Assembly (NCBI GenBank): GCA_015061605.1
Contig: SUWH01000010.1
Span: forward strand, 30,249-94,248
Direction: 5' to 3'
DNA: 64,000 bases
Source: Lentisphaerota bacterium
GTDB lineage: Bacteria; Verrucomicrobiota; Lentisphaeria; Victivallales; Victivallaceae
In this document: piece by piece, positions 46,413-54,975 of the stretch
Layout of the letters: every line of letters begins with the position of its first letter
Numbering within the stretch: the stretch's first letter is position 1
Notes under the pieces: generated by a model
What the model saw: the letters and a program-made list of their open reading frames with translations, nothing else
What the model was told of the DNA's origin: nothing
The model's database searches: none
Program-made: the position numbers and the translations under genes

Positions 46413-47921
46413 ATGAATGGTTTTTCCGAATTGTCCGGAAATGTAAAAATTCTCCTTTGGGGCGGTATTGCCGTTTATTGTGCGATAATGCTTTTTATCG
46501 GATGGTGGGCGAGCCGCAAGGTCAAAGGAATGCACGATTTTCTGGTTGCCGGACGGCGGTTGCCGCTGTGGATGGCGACCGCCACACTTCTGGCAACCTG
46601 GTTCGGTGCCGGTTCCAGCATGGGGGTGGCGGGAACGGTCTACGAAAGCGGTTTGACCGGAGTTCTTGCCGATCCTTTCGGCGCGGCGTTGAGTCTGATT
46701 TTGGCCGGTGTTTTCATTGTCGGTTTACTGCGTAAAAAAGGTTGTATGACTGTTACCGATATAATTTCCCGCCGTTACGGCGAGGGGGCGGGGATATATG
46801 CTTCAATGTGGATGATCCCGGTCTATGTCGGCTGGCTCGGAGCGCAGTTGAAAGGACTGGGAACCATTCTCAATATGCTTACCGGCATGAATGTTGCCAC
46901 CGGTACCTGGCTCGGTGCGGCTGTGGTGCTTGTCTACACTTGCGCCGGGGGAATGTGGGCAGTGACTTTGACCGATGTGGTACAGGTGGCGATCATAATC
47001 GCCGGACTTCTGGTTCTTCTTCCGGGGTCGGTCGATCTGGCAGGAGGAGCGGATGCGCTGCTCAAGTCGCTTTCGCCGCAGGATCTGTCTCTTCTGCCGC
47101 AGAATGTTTCCAATGTCAACGATGTAGTCTATTATATCGGCAGTTGGATCGTTATGGGATTGGGGTGTATGGTCGGTCAGGATCTGGTTCAGCGGTCACT
47201 GGCAAGTAAAGATGACCGGATCGCAGTTTCAAGTTCGGTCATTTCCGGCTTTTTCTACATGGTACTCGGACTTATTCCGATCGTCATCGGCTTCAGTGCC
47301 CGGGTGGTTTTCAGCAAGTACGGCGTGACGGGAACGGATGTCAGCAATCAGGTTTTGCCGCGCATGGCACTTATTGTACTGGGTAATATCCATCCGGTAC
47401 TGCTGACGGTTTTTATTTCTGCGCTGGTGGCGGCGATAATGAGCAGTGCGGACAGTTCGCTGCTGGCGGGAGCTTCATTGATGTGCAACAATGTGCTTGA
47501 ACCGCTTTCGCCGGATTTTATGAAACGTCACATGTTGGCGGCGACCCGGATCACGACGGTATTATTTACCGTTATTGCACTCTATTTCGCGCTTAATGTG
47601 GAAAGCATCTATGCGTTGATGATCAACAGCTGGATATCACAATTGGTGGTGGTTTTCATTCCGGTTGTGATGGCGCTTTATGTCCCGAAAGCCGGAAAAC
47701 AGGTCGCCTGGGCGACGATGATCGTCGGTACTGTGGTCTGGCTCGGCTATACCTTTATTGCCAGTTGCGGCAGCGGCATGGGGATCGTGAAACTTATGGA
47801 CAGTCCGCAGTTTGAACGTACTATCACCTGCGGCGCGGTTTACGGTTTTATCTGTGCGCTGCTGACTGCAATATTCTGCTATATCGGTGAACGGATCAGC
47901 GTCAACGCGGAAGAGGAATGA
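46413..47921 (+). CDS. Sodium:solute symporter (SSS family)
   Basis: 502 residues with about 13 membrane helices. WWASRKVKGMHDFLVAGRRLPL at the start, ATWFGAGSSMG in helix 2 and SSADSSLLAGAS (sodium site, helix 8) place it in the SSS/PutP-SGLT family. The solute cannot be read from sequence; the preceding redox genes suggest an organic acid. AAGGA ribosome site, 4 nt after the OYE stop, so it belongs to the same operon. Confidence 0.9.
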   Translation: MNGFSELSGNVKILLWGGIAVYCAIMLFIGWWASRKVKGMHDFLVAGRRLPLWMATATLLATWFGAGSSMGVAGTVYESGLTGVLADPFGAALSLILAGVFIVGLLRKKGCMTVTDIISRRYGEGAGIYASMWMIPVYVGWLGAQLKGLGTILNMLTGMNVATGTWLGAAVVLVYTCAGGMWAVTLTDVVQVAIIIAGLLVLLPGSVDLAGGADALLKSLSPQDLSLLPQNVSNVNDVVYYIGSWIVMGLGCMVGQDLVQRSLASKDDRIAVSSSVISGFFYMVLGLIPIVIGFSARVVFSKYGVTGTDVSNQVLPRMALIVLGNIHPVLLTVFISALVAAIMSSADSSLLAGASLMCNNVLEPLSPDFMKRHMLAATRITTVLFTVIALYFALNVESIYALMINSWISQLVVVFIPVVMALYVPKAGKQVAWATMIVGTVVWLGYTFIASCGSGMGIVKLMDSPQFERTITCGAVYGFICALLTAIFCYIGERISVNAEEE

Positions 47922-47925
47922 AAAA

Positions 47926-48504
47926 ATGCAAGCTGCCGAACTGGAGATTTTGTCCCGCAAAGCGGTGGAAACATTGCGCCGCCCGGGGGCGGTTCTGCTG
48001 CTGCCTACGGAGACCGTTTACGGTCTGGTTTGCCGGGCGGCAGATGAAACTGCCTGCCGCAGGTTGTTTGAATTGAAACAGCGTCCGGCAGATAAAGTTA
48101 TCGGCTGGTTCGTTTCCGGAAGTGCGATGCTTGAAAGATGCGGCGTGATCCTTGATGACCGCAGCCGTGAACTGCTCCGGCGTTACACTCCGGGAGCGTT
48201 GACCATCATTGCTCCGACAGAGATGGGGACAACACAGGGATTCCGGATCCCGGATCATCCCCTGATCAAGAAGATACTTGGTCTGCTGGATGAACCGTTG
48301 GCACAGACCAGTGCCAATGCTTCGGGAAATCCGGATGCAACTGATTGTGCGGAAGCGTTGGCACAGCTTAATGGAGAAGTCGACTTTTATGTTGACGGGG
48401 GGGCTGTTCCGGAAGAACGTTGCGCTTCAACGGTGGTCGATGCAACCGGAACTGATTTGAAAATTCTCCGTCAGGGCAGTGTTTTTATTGGTAGAAACTT
48501 GTAA
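47926..48504 (+). CDS. tsaC: L-threonylcarbamoyladenylate synthase (TsaC/Sua5/YciO family)
   Basis: 192 residues, TsaC length, without the extra Sua5 domain. LPTETVYGL, a Lys-x-Arg segment KQRPADK, PGALT and TSANASG make the substrate pocket. TsaC makes threonylcarbamoyl-AMP from threonine, bicarbonate and ATP for the t6A modification of tRNA. YciO paralogues look alike, so the symbol carries some doubt. Start at ATG 47926 after GAGGAA; the longer frame overlaps the symporter end. Confidence 0.8.
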   Translation: MQAAELEILSRKAVETLRRPGAVLLLPTETVYGLVCRAADETACRRLFELKQRPADKVIGWFVSGSAMLERCGVILDDRSRELLRRYTPGALTIIAPTEMGTTQGFRIPDHPLIKKILGLLDEPLAQTSANASGNPDATDCAEALAQLNGEVDFYVDGGAVPEERCASTVVDATGTDLKILRQGSVFIGRNL

Positions 48505-48559
48505 AATGTTGAAATCGGCGGTAATTTAACCGGATATGATTTGCAAGGATAAGTTGTTT

Positions 48560-49510
48560 ATGGGGAAAAAGTTCTTTTTACTGTTGTTTTTTTTGTCGGG
48601 CGTTGCTGCCTGGTGCGGCGGTGCGGTAAATGAGAGCGAAATGAACTCTGTCCTCGCCAGTGTCAATGGCGAAGCGATTTCGCTCAAAGATGTATTGACG
48701 TTGACCCGTCAGCAGGAGTATCTCGCCTATGCCGCATTTTCCGGTGACAAACTGACGGCGGAGATCAAGCGCATTCGGAAAAAGGCGGTGGATGAACTCA
48801 TCGACCGCAAGTTGCTGGTGGCAGAATATCATAAGCAGAGTTTCCGGATATCCGGCCGGGACATTGAACATGAGATAGATCAGACCGCACTCCGGATGGG
48901 ATGCCGCTCCCGGGGAGAGTTCCGTGCCAAAATGGCTGCCGAAAATGTGGATTATGAACTTTTCCGGAAAGAGCTGGAGTCCAGAATGATCCATATATAT
49001 ATGCTTCAACGTCTGTCTGCTATTGAAGGAACTCCCACGCCTAAAGAGGTGTATGAGTATTTTCAAGCGCATAAAGATGAGTTGGCTGTCCGGGAAAGTT
49101 ACGAGTTGGCAATGCTCAAACTTGATAAAAATAAAGCCGGTTTTGATGCTGAAGCAAGCAGAATTTCCGGAATCCTTGACAATGCTCCGGAGCGTTTTCC
49201 CGAGTTGGCAGTTGAATTCAATTCTCTGGGAAAAGATGGCCGGATCGGTGCGGTGGAACCGGGTAAAATACGGGTGGAATTTGCCGCTGTACTCAAAGAA
49301 CCGGTCGAGGGAAAAATCTACGGTCCGGTAACTTTGGATGATGGTGTCGCATGGATAAAATTACTGAAACACAATAAAGCTGTTGATGCAGATTTTGCCG
49401 GGATGCAGGAAAAAATCATGAAGATTCTGGAAAAGGAAAAAAGAGATAAAGCATTGGCCGTTTATATCGCTGAATTGCGGCAGAATGCTGTGTTGGAATA
49501 TTTTTTTTAA
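48560..49510 (+). CDS. SurA-like periplasmic foldase with divergent parvulin domain
   Basis: 316 residues from ATG 48560 (AAGGA upstream; ATG 48536 has none). Signal peptide (LLLFFLSGVAAWCGGA). Residues about 30-175 are a SurA-N chaperone domain (VLASVNGEAISLKDVL; ELIDRKLLVAEY). A parvulin-like domain follows (about 185-285), yet the usual HI and GGDLG marks are weak, so catalysis is doubtful. It is followed 15 nt later by a protein kinase gene. Confidence 0.78.
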   Translation: MGKKFFLLLFFLSGVAAWCGGAVNESEMNSVLASVNGEAISLKDVLTLTRQQEYLAYAAFSGDKLTAEIKRIRKKAVDELIDRKLLVAEYHKQSFRISGRDIEHEIDQTALRMGCRSRGEFRAKMAAENVDYELFRKELESRMIHIYMLQRLSAIEGTPTPKEVYEYFQAHKDELAVRESYELAMLKLDKNKAGFDAEASRISGILDNAPERFPELAVEFNSLGKDGRIGAVEPGKIRVEFAAVLKEPVEGKIYGPVTLDDGVAWIKLLKHNKAVDADFAGMQEKIMKILEKEKRDKALAVYIAELRQNAVLEYFF

Positions 49511-49525
49511 AGGCGGGTGCGGATA

Positions 49526-52297
49526 ATGAAATTGTTCTGTGAGAAATGTAAAAAAGATTTTACGGTCAATCGTGAAGAAGCAGGCAATGAGACCGCTTGT
49601 CCCGGATGCGGAGCTGCCATCGCAGTTCCGGAAAGCAATGTTGCTCCGGGAGTGGTTCTTGGAGATTTTCTGATCGAAAAGGTCATCGCCAGCGGCGGTA
49701 TGGGCGTGGTTTATCTCGCCAGGCAAATATCTCTTGACCGCCATGTCGCGTTGAAAGTTTTGCAAAATAAATACACCGGAGATAAAGATTATGTTGAAAG
49801 TCTGTACCGGGAAGCCCGTGCCGCTGCAAAAATAAGTCATCCCAATGTGGTACAAGCTTACGCTATCGGTGAGGAGGATGGAGTTTTTTATTTTGCCATG
49901 GAATATGTCCGCGGCGATACTTTCAAATCAATCCTTAAAGAAAAAGGCGGCAAGCTGGAGTTTGAACAGGCCGCCAGAGTTATCCGTGACGTCGCCCGTG
50001 CTTTGTCCGCCGCGTGGAAAGAGCAGAAACTGGTTCATCAGGATATCAAGCCGGATAATATCATGCTGGATGCCAACGGTTTTGCCAAACTTGCCGATTT
50101 GGGATTGGCAAAAAGTGCATCAATGCAGGACGACGGCGAAGATGCTGATGAGGTCCTCGGTACTCCGCAGTATATCAGCCCGGAACAGTTGACCGGAGTC
50201 CCCACCGATATCCGAAGTGATATTTATTCTCTCGGTGCGACCTTTTATCAGTTCGTTACCGGGCGTTATGCTTATGTGGCTGATTCGCTGGACCAGCTTC
50301 CCCGGATGCATGTTGACGGAAATCTGGAACCTCCCAAGAGTGTCAATCCGGAGCTGCCGGATGAATTGAATGCAATTATTGTTAAAATGATGGCAAGAAT
50401 GCCGGAAAACCGTTATCAGGATGCTGATGCGTTGATCGCTGATCTGGATAAATTTCTGGTTTCACTCAAGGCTCCTGCCGCCAGAGCCGCTGTTCCGTCT
50501 TTGAATGTCCGTAAAGCTGCTCCGGCTGTGCCTCAGTTGAAACTGGGCGGTTTGGGCAATAAAAGCAATGCCGCTACCGGAATTAAACCGGCTGCTGCTC
50601 CTGCTGTCAAAGCTCCGTTGACGCTGAATCTCGGCGGAGCAAAGAAGCCGGTTGCGCCTGCCGCGCCCCCTGCCGCCGCAAAGCCGGTTGCGCCTGCCGC
50701 GCCCCCTGCCGCCGCGAAGCCGGTTGCGCCTGCTGCGCCCCCTGCCGCCGCGAAGCCGGTTGCGCCTGCCGCGCCCCCTGCCGCCGCGAAGCCGGTTGCT
50801 CCTGCCGCGCCCCCTGCCGCCGCGAAGCCGGTTGCACCTGCCGCGCCCCCAGCCGCCGCGAAGCCGGTTGCACCTGCCGCGCACCCTGCCGCCGCAAAGC
50901 CGGTTGCGCCTGCCGCGCCCCCAGCCGCCGCGAAGCCGGTTGCACCTGCCGCGCCCCCTGCCGCCGCAAAGCCGGTTGCGCCTGCCGCGCCCCCTGCCGC
51001 CGCGAAGCCGGTTGCGGTGTCCGGAGCCGAGGCCGTTGCAGACCCGATTGATAAAACTGAAAAACGTAAAACGAAGTTTAATTTCAAATTGAATTTGAAT
51101 TTAGAAAAGGCAGGTATGATTTTCGGTAAATCGGCCAAATGGTTCTTCATCGTCTGCGCTATAGTGTTATTTCTTGGAGCGGCATTGTCGGTGACTGTAA
51201 TGATTCTTGCCAAAAAAGACCGGTTGCCCAAGTGGCTGGCTCCGGTAAATGAATATGTCAGTTCCGGTGTTTCCAAAGCAAAAAACAAGGCAATTGAATT
51301 ATCAAAAGCTCCTGAAATGGTTGAGGAAGCTCCCAAAGGTCCGGTCACCCGTCCGGAATACCTTGCCAAAGTCGAAGAATTGACCGCTTTTCGCCGCAGC
51401 AATCCGCAGATGCGCATGGAGTTTCTGAAACAGGTCGATGAGGTTTATGAGATGTTGCGCAATCCGGTGACGGATGAGGAGAAAAAAGCCTATGAAAACT
51501 TTTTGTCCGGATTCAGTTCTACGGATGAACAATTCCGTTGTATGGATGCCCGCAATAAGTTGCGGAATAAGTTTTTTGAAGAGGTCGATGCGAAAATCGC
51601 AGAACGGGAAAAAGCTGAAGCTGAACGTAAACGTCAGGATGAGTTGAAAGCCCGTCAGGCTGCTGAAGCTGAACAAAGGGTGCGTGAAATCGAAGAACGC
51701 AACAAGCGCGAACAGCAGGAGTTCGTCAAGCGGATCAAAGAGTTGAAAGCGCAGTGTTTCAGTCGTGGAGAGAAGCTTGCCAAAGTAATGCTTGATACCG
51801 CAATCAGCGGAGACCGTTCTGCCTTTGATGAGGTCAAACTTGAGGTGGAAGAATTCATCATGGTCACTGTTGCTTTGACGGTCGAAGAAAAAGCCATATT
51901 CGATCAGTTGAAAAAATTCTGTGTCAATCTGGAAAAAGAATTGAAAAATATCCAGGCGTATAAACAGCAGTTGGCAAAAGTGAATGCCGATGATAATATC
52001 TATATCACCCTGGACAAAAGAGTTTACATTTTGAACCGGATCGCTGATGGTAAATTGTGGTGTAAAGCGCAAGGGGTTGTTTATGAACGTCCGGTCGCAT
52101 TTCATGAAATGCCGGGAGTCGTCCGTCAAAGGCTTTATAAGCGCTTGAAAATGAGTCATCCGAAATTGAATAATCCGGACTTTTTCGTTTCTCTTTTGAA
52201 TCGTCATGTCGATGCAACTGCTTTAAAAGATATGCCTTCTAAAGGATTCTGGAAAGATTACTGGGCATACTTTGCCAAAGAGATTCAGAAAAAGTAA
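49526..52297 (+). CDS. Transmembrane Ser/Thr protein kinase with zinc ribbon and Pro-Ala repeats
   Basis: 923 residues. An N-terminal zinc ribbon (CEKC..CPGC, 4-33) precedes a Hanks-type kinase (about 48-310): glycine loop ASGGMGVVYLAR, ALKVL lysine, HQDIKPDN (near 171) and DLG (near 190) in place of HRD and DFG, then GTPQYISPEQL. HQD marks a non-RD kinase. Residues about 373-495 are ten 12-residue steps KPVAPAAPPAAA, likely a flexible spacer. One membrane helix at about 539-560 leads to an outside helical domain of 350 residues with charged coiled coil (about 690-740). Probably senses the periplasm; targets unknown. Confidence 0.92.
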   Translation: MKLFCEKCKKDFTVNREEAGNETACPGCGAAIAVPESNVAPGVVLGDFLIEKVIASGGMGVVYLARQISLDRHVALKVLQNKYTGDKDYVESLYREARAAAKISHPNVVQAYAIGEEDGVFYFAMEYVRGDTFKSILKEKGGKLEFEQAARVIRDVARALSAAWKEQKLVHQDIKPDNIMLDANGFAKLADLGLAKSASMQDDGEDADEVLGTPQYISPEQLTGVPTDIRSDIYSLGATFYQFVTGRYAYVADSLDQLPRMHVDGNLEPPKSVNPELPDELNAIIVKMMARMPENRYQDADALIADLDKFLVSLKAPAARAAVPSLNVRKAAPAVPQLKLGGLGNKSNAATGIKPAAAPAVKAPLTLNLGGAKKPVAPAAPPAAAKPVAPAAPPAAAKPVAPAAPPAAAKPVAPAAPPAAAKPVAPAAPPAAAKPVAPAAPPAAAKPVAPAAHPAAAKPVAPAAPPAAAKPVAPAAPPAAAKPVAPAAPPAAAKPVAVSGAEAVADPIDKTEKRKTKFNFKLNLNLEKAGMIFGKSAKWFFIVCAIVLFLGAALSVTVMILAKKDRLPKWLAPVNEYVSSGVSKAKNKAIELSKAPEMVEEAPKGPVTRPEYLAKVEELTAFRRSNPQMRMEFLKQVDEVYEMLRNPVTDEEKKAYENFLSGFSSTDEQFRCMDARNKLRNKFFEEVDAKIAEREKAEAERKRQDELKARQAAEAEQRVREIEERNKREQQEFVKRIKELKAQCFSRGEKLAKVMLDTAISGDRSAFDEVKLEVEEFIMVTVALTVEEKAIFDQLKKFCVNLEKELKNIQAYKQQLAKVNADDNIYITLDKRVYILNRIADGKLWCKAQGVVYERPVAFHEMPGVVRQRLYKRLKMSHPKLNNPDFFVSLLNRHVDATALKDMPSKGFWKDYWAYFAKEIQKK
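50645..51004 (+). repeat. Ten 36-bp tandem repeats coding Pro-Ala spacer
   Basis: Ten head-to-tail copies of a 36-bp unit encoding KPVAPAAPPAAA (one copy has PAAHP). Units differ by only a few silent changes, so copy number probably varies between strains. Fully inside the kinase gene and in frame. Confidence 0.95.
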
Positions 52298-52347
52298 CAC
52301 AGCTGTAGAAAATAATTTTTCTGTAAAAAAACTGATTTTTTTGGGTA

Positions 52348-52377
52348 TTGCACTTGAATTTTATGCAGAAGTATGTT
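52348..52377 (+). promoter_or_regulatory. Possible promoter of the GcvH-like/HPr-like pair
   Basis: TTGCAC (52348-52353), 18-nt spacer, TATGTT (52372-52377). Weaker match than the others; it lies 51 nt after the kinase stop. Confidence 0.35.
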
Positions 52378-52442
52378 CCATTATGTCATGTGCAAGCGTT
52401 CCGGAAAATTTTTGCCGGAAAAATAAGCAAAAGGAGTATCGA

Positions 52443-52811
52443 ATGAAGTATTATACCGAGGACCACGAGTGGATTGAAATCGTCGGTTCAGAAGCGACAA
52501 TTGGTCTGTCGGAGTATGCCGCAGACAATATGGGAGAAGTGACATTTGTCGAACTCCCGGAAGAGAATGAAGATTTTATTGTCGGAGACCGCCTGGGCGG
52601 TATTGAATCGGTCGATACATCAAGCGATATCTATGCGCCCATCAGCGGCACTGTTTCCATGGTCAATGAACTTCTGGTCGATGAGCCGCAGCTGCTTTCC
52701 GATTCTCCGGAAGAAAAGGGCTGGATCTGCCGTCTGACCGATTTCGACTCATCCGATGTCGACGATATGATGAATGAAGAAGAGTACATCAGATATATCA
52801 ATTCACTTTGA
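52443..52811 (+). CDS. GcvH-like protein without the lipoyl lysine
   Basis: 122 residues, full GcvH length. Starts YYTEDHEWIEI, then GLSEYAADNMGEVTFVELPE and SDIYAPISGTVSMVNELL, all typical of glycine-cleavage H protein. At the lipoylation site the usual ESVK is ESVD (Asp58, codon GAT), so it cannot carry the swinging arm in the normal way. No gcvT, gcvP or lipoyl ligase gene is near. It could be a repurposed carrier or scaffold. AGGAG 7 nt before ATG fixes the start. An HPr-like gene follows after 22 nt. Confidence 0.88.
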   Translation: MKYYTEDHEWIEIVGSEATIGLSEYAADNMGEVTFVELPEENEDFIVGDRLGGIESVDTSSDIYAPISGTVSMVNELLVDEPQLLSDSPEEKGWICRLTDFDSSDVDDMMNEEEYIRYINSL

Positions 52812-52833
52812 GATAATGTGACAGGGGGCGGTC

Positions 52834-53118
52834 ATGCTGGAACGTTCATTTACCGTACGCAACAAGGCGGGTATCCACTGCCGGCCATCCGGTGTTATTC
52901 TCAATGCAATAAAAAATGAGTTTCCGGATCACTTTTTTGAGGTGGTCAACCCCTCCGGAACCCGTCTGGAGATCAACAGTATGCTGGCGTTGCTGACTTT
53001 GGAACTTACCTGCGGTACGACAGCTCTGCTCCGGGTGGAGGGCATTGATGAAGAGCGTGCGCTTCAGAGGATCGGCGATCTTTTGGAGTATGAATTCGAT
53101 TTTCCTCCCCGCAAGTGA
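52834..53118 (+). CDS. HPr-family phosphocarrier-like protein
   Basis: 94 residues, HPr length. The active-site loop KAGIHCRPSG has His15 and Arg17-Pro18, and Ser49 in INSMLALLTL corresponds to the regulatory Ser46. HPr passes phosphate from enzyme I to PTS sugar enzymes, or signals through HPr kinase when PTS is incomplete. Cys16 replaces the usual Ala. No ptsI or hprK gene lies in the window. It ends 3 nt before the next gene. Confidence 0.85.
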   Translation: MLERSFTVRNKAGIHCRPSGVILNAIKNEFPDHFFEVVNPSGTRLEINSMLALLTLELTCGTTALLRVEGIDEERALQRIGDLLEYEFDFPPRK

Positions 53119-53121
53119 TAT

Positions 53122-54915
53122 ATGGAAACTGTTTCAACACCGAATTCAAATAACAGATCCGGAATGGCGTGGTATTGCCGTCCGGATTTTTGGTTTTATT
53201 TTATCGCCGCTGCCGGATTGCTTTTCCGGGCGGAGTATCTCCGGGAATTTGCCGCCTTTGACCACTTCAACTGTGTGGCCGGAGCCGATGTACAGGATTA
53301 TTATGACCGGGCGTGCGGGATATTGAATGGTGAAATATTTCCTTCCAGGCCGGATATCCATGCGCCGCTGTACGGCTTTTTTCTGGCAGGGATTTTCAAG
53401 ATTTTCGGAATCGTCCCCGGTTGGGCGCGCGCCATCCAGCTTTTATTGAACTGGGGGGCGTGGATATTTTTGAGTATTCTGCTGCGCAAGCGCGGGGCTT
53501 CTCTGAAAGAAAGTCTGATTTTTCTCGGGCTGGCGATGTTTACGCCGGTAGTGATCTTTCATCAGGCTGAATTGATTTCTGAATCGTTGCTGATCGTGAT
53601 TTTTGCTTTGTGTCTGGGGTGTCTTTCCAAAGCGGAAAAAGATGATTCTCCGCGCTGGATGCTGTGTGCCGGAGTGGTTTCAGGAATGGGGGTGCTCGCT
53701 CACGGATTTATGTGGGCGTTTGCGGCGGCGGAAACAGTTTACGCTTTGTGGCAGCGCAAATGGAAATGTGCCGGAATATTTTTCTGCGGTGTAATGCTGG
53801 CAGTCCTGCCGGTAATATTTGTTAAAAGCATTTATTACGAAAAGTTTACTCCGTTACAAAAAAATTCTGTTTTCAATATCTGGCTCGGACACAATCCAAA
53901 GGCGACGGGAGGATGCTGGCTGCGCCCGGATGAATCATGGGCAAGGGAACACCGCGAAACTGCACTCGAAGCGGCAAAGCGCGGCGTTTCCGTGGAACGC
54001 ATTTATATCGAACGCATGTTCAAGTTCTACAAAGAAAATCCCCGTGCCATATCAAAGCTGCTTTTCAAAAAAGCTCTTTTGCTTATTCTGCCGACGGAAT
54101 CGGTTGCCGGTGCGGATTCTCCGGCGATGATATACAAGACCGATTTTCAGTATTACTTGCGCTTCATTGCGGTCATTATCGGATTTTTTGCCATTTCCGG
54201 GCTGGTTCTGCTTGAGATCAGACCGCCGCAAAGTTTCCGGCCTTATATCCACTTCCTTTTGCTGACCTTTTCCCTGGCTCTTGCCCAGCTTGCAACTGTT
54301 ACCTCCGGGCGTTACCGGATGCCGATGATGCCTGGAGTATTGTTGTTGGCAGCACTGGCTTTGGCCGCATTGAAGCGGAAACAGTTTTTTGCCGCGGTCG
54401 CCGGAACGATTTTGCTGGCGGGAATCATACCCGGAGTGCCGCGCATCGACGCCGAAGAACAAGCGATAATGGGCGAAGTTTACTATCGCAAAGGCAAGTT
54501 TGATGAGGCGGAAAAGGCGTTGAAATTCGCTTCAATGTATATCGATCACCCGACTTTATTCGGCAATTTGCGCGGGATAATGGCAGAAAAACGCGGAGAT
54601 TTGAAACGTGCCGAAGAATTTTATTGGCAGGCAAAAAAAGATTATGACCCGGAAGCAAATTTCAACCTCGGTTTGATGTTGAGTAAAAATTTTCCCAAAC
54701 GGCGCGATGAGGCAACTCTCCTGCTGATCGACGGGCTGAAAATGGACTCCAACCGTCCGGATGTCTGGAATCAAGTCGGAGTAAATGCTGTTCATCTCGG
54801 GCAATGGAAAGCGGCAGAGGAGGCGTTCTCTGCTGCCGTGAAACTCCTTCCGGATCATCCCGGATACCGTAATAATCTGGAATTTGTCCGCAAGCAGACG
54901 GGAAAACGTCAATAA
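53122..54915 (+). CDS. ArnT/PMT-like membrane protein with C-terminal TPR domain
   Basis: 597 residues. About ten membrane helices (25-445) with an N-terminal loop DVQDYYDRACGILNGEIF and HAPLYGFFLAGIFKIFG, the dolichyl-mannose/ArnT superfamily layout. The soluble end (about 450-595) carries three or four TPR repeats (AIMGEVYYRKGKFDEAEKAL, WNQVGVNAVHLGQWKAAEEAF). TPR would bind a partner protein, so this may be a protein O-glycosylation or assembly factor. Donor and target unknown. Confidence 0.8.
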   Translation: METVSTPNSNNRSGMAWYCRPDFWFYFIAAAGLLFRAEYLREFAAFDHFNCVAGADVQDYYDRACGILNGEIFPSRPDIHAPLYGFFLAGIFKIFGIVPGWARAIQLLLNWGAWIFLSILLRKRGASLKESLIFLGLAMFTPVVIFHQAELISESLLIVIFALCLGCLSKAEKDDSPRWMLCAGVVSGMGVLAHGFMWAFAAAETVYALWQRKWKCAGIFFCGVMLAVLPVIFVKSIYYEKFTPLQKNSVFNIWLGHNPKATGGCWLRPDESWAREHRETALEAAKRGVSVERIYIERMFKFYKENPRAISKLLFKKALLLILPTESVAGADSPAMIYKTDFQYYLRFIAVIIGFFAISGLVLLEIRPPQSFRPYIHFLLLTFSLALAQLATVTSGRYRMPMMPGVLLLAALALAALKRKQFFAAVAGTILLAGIIPGVPRIDAEEQAIMGEVYYRKGKFDEAEKALKFASMYIDHPTLFGNLRGIMAEKRGDLKRAEEFYWQAKKDYDPEANFNLGLMLSKNFPKRRDEATLLLIDGLKMDSNRPDVWNQVGVNAVHLGQWKAAEEAFSAAVKLLPDHPGYRNNLEFVRKQTGKRQ

Positions 54916-54918
54916 TAC

Positions 54919-54947
54919 TTGACAAAAGATGATTTTTGTGCTATATT
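54919..54947 (+). promoter_or_regulatory. Predicted promoter of the DUF4432-rimO-pgsA genes
   Basis: TTGACA (54919-54924), 17-nt spacer, TATATT (54942-54947), starting 3 nt after the previous stop and 28 nt before the next start. Confidence 0.8.
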
Positions 54948-54975
54948 TCCAAGTTTTAATGTGGGAGTAACGATT

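Noticed and set aside
50645..51004. 36-bp repeats as a CRISPR array
   Set aside because: The repeats are directly joined with no spacers, lie in frame inside the kinase gene and code KPVAPAAPPAAA.
50607..51092. Long antisense and alternate-frame readings over the Pro-Ala repeat
   Set aside because: They are products of the periodic GC-rich repeat, lack ribosome sites and lie wholly inside the kinase gene.
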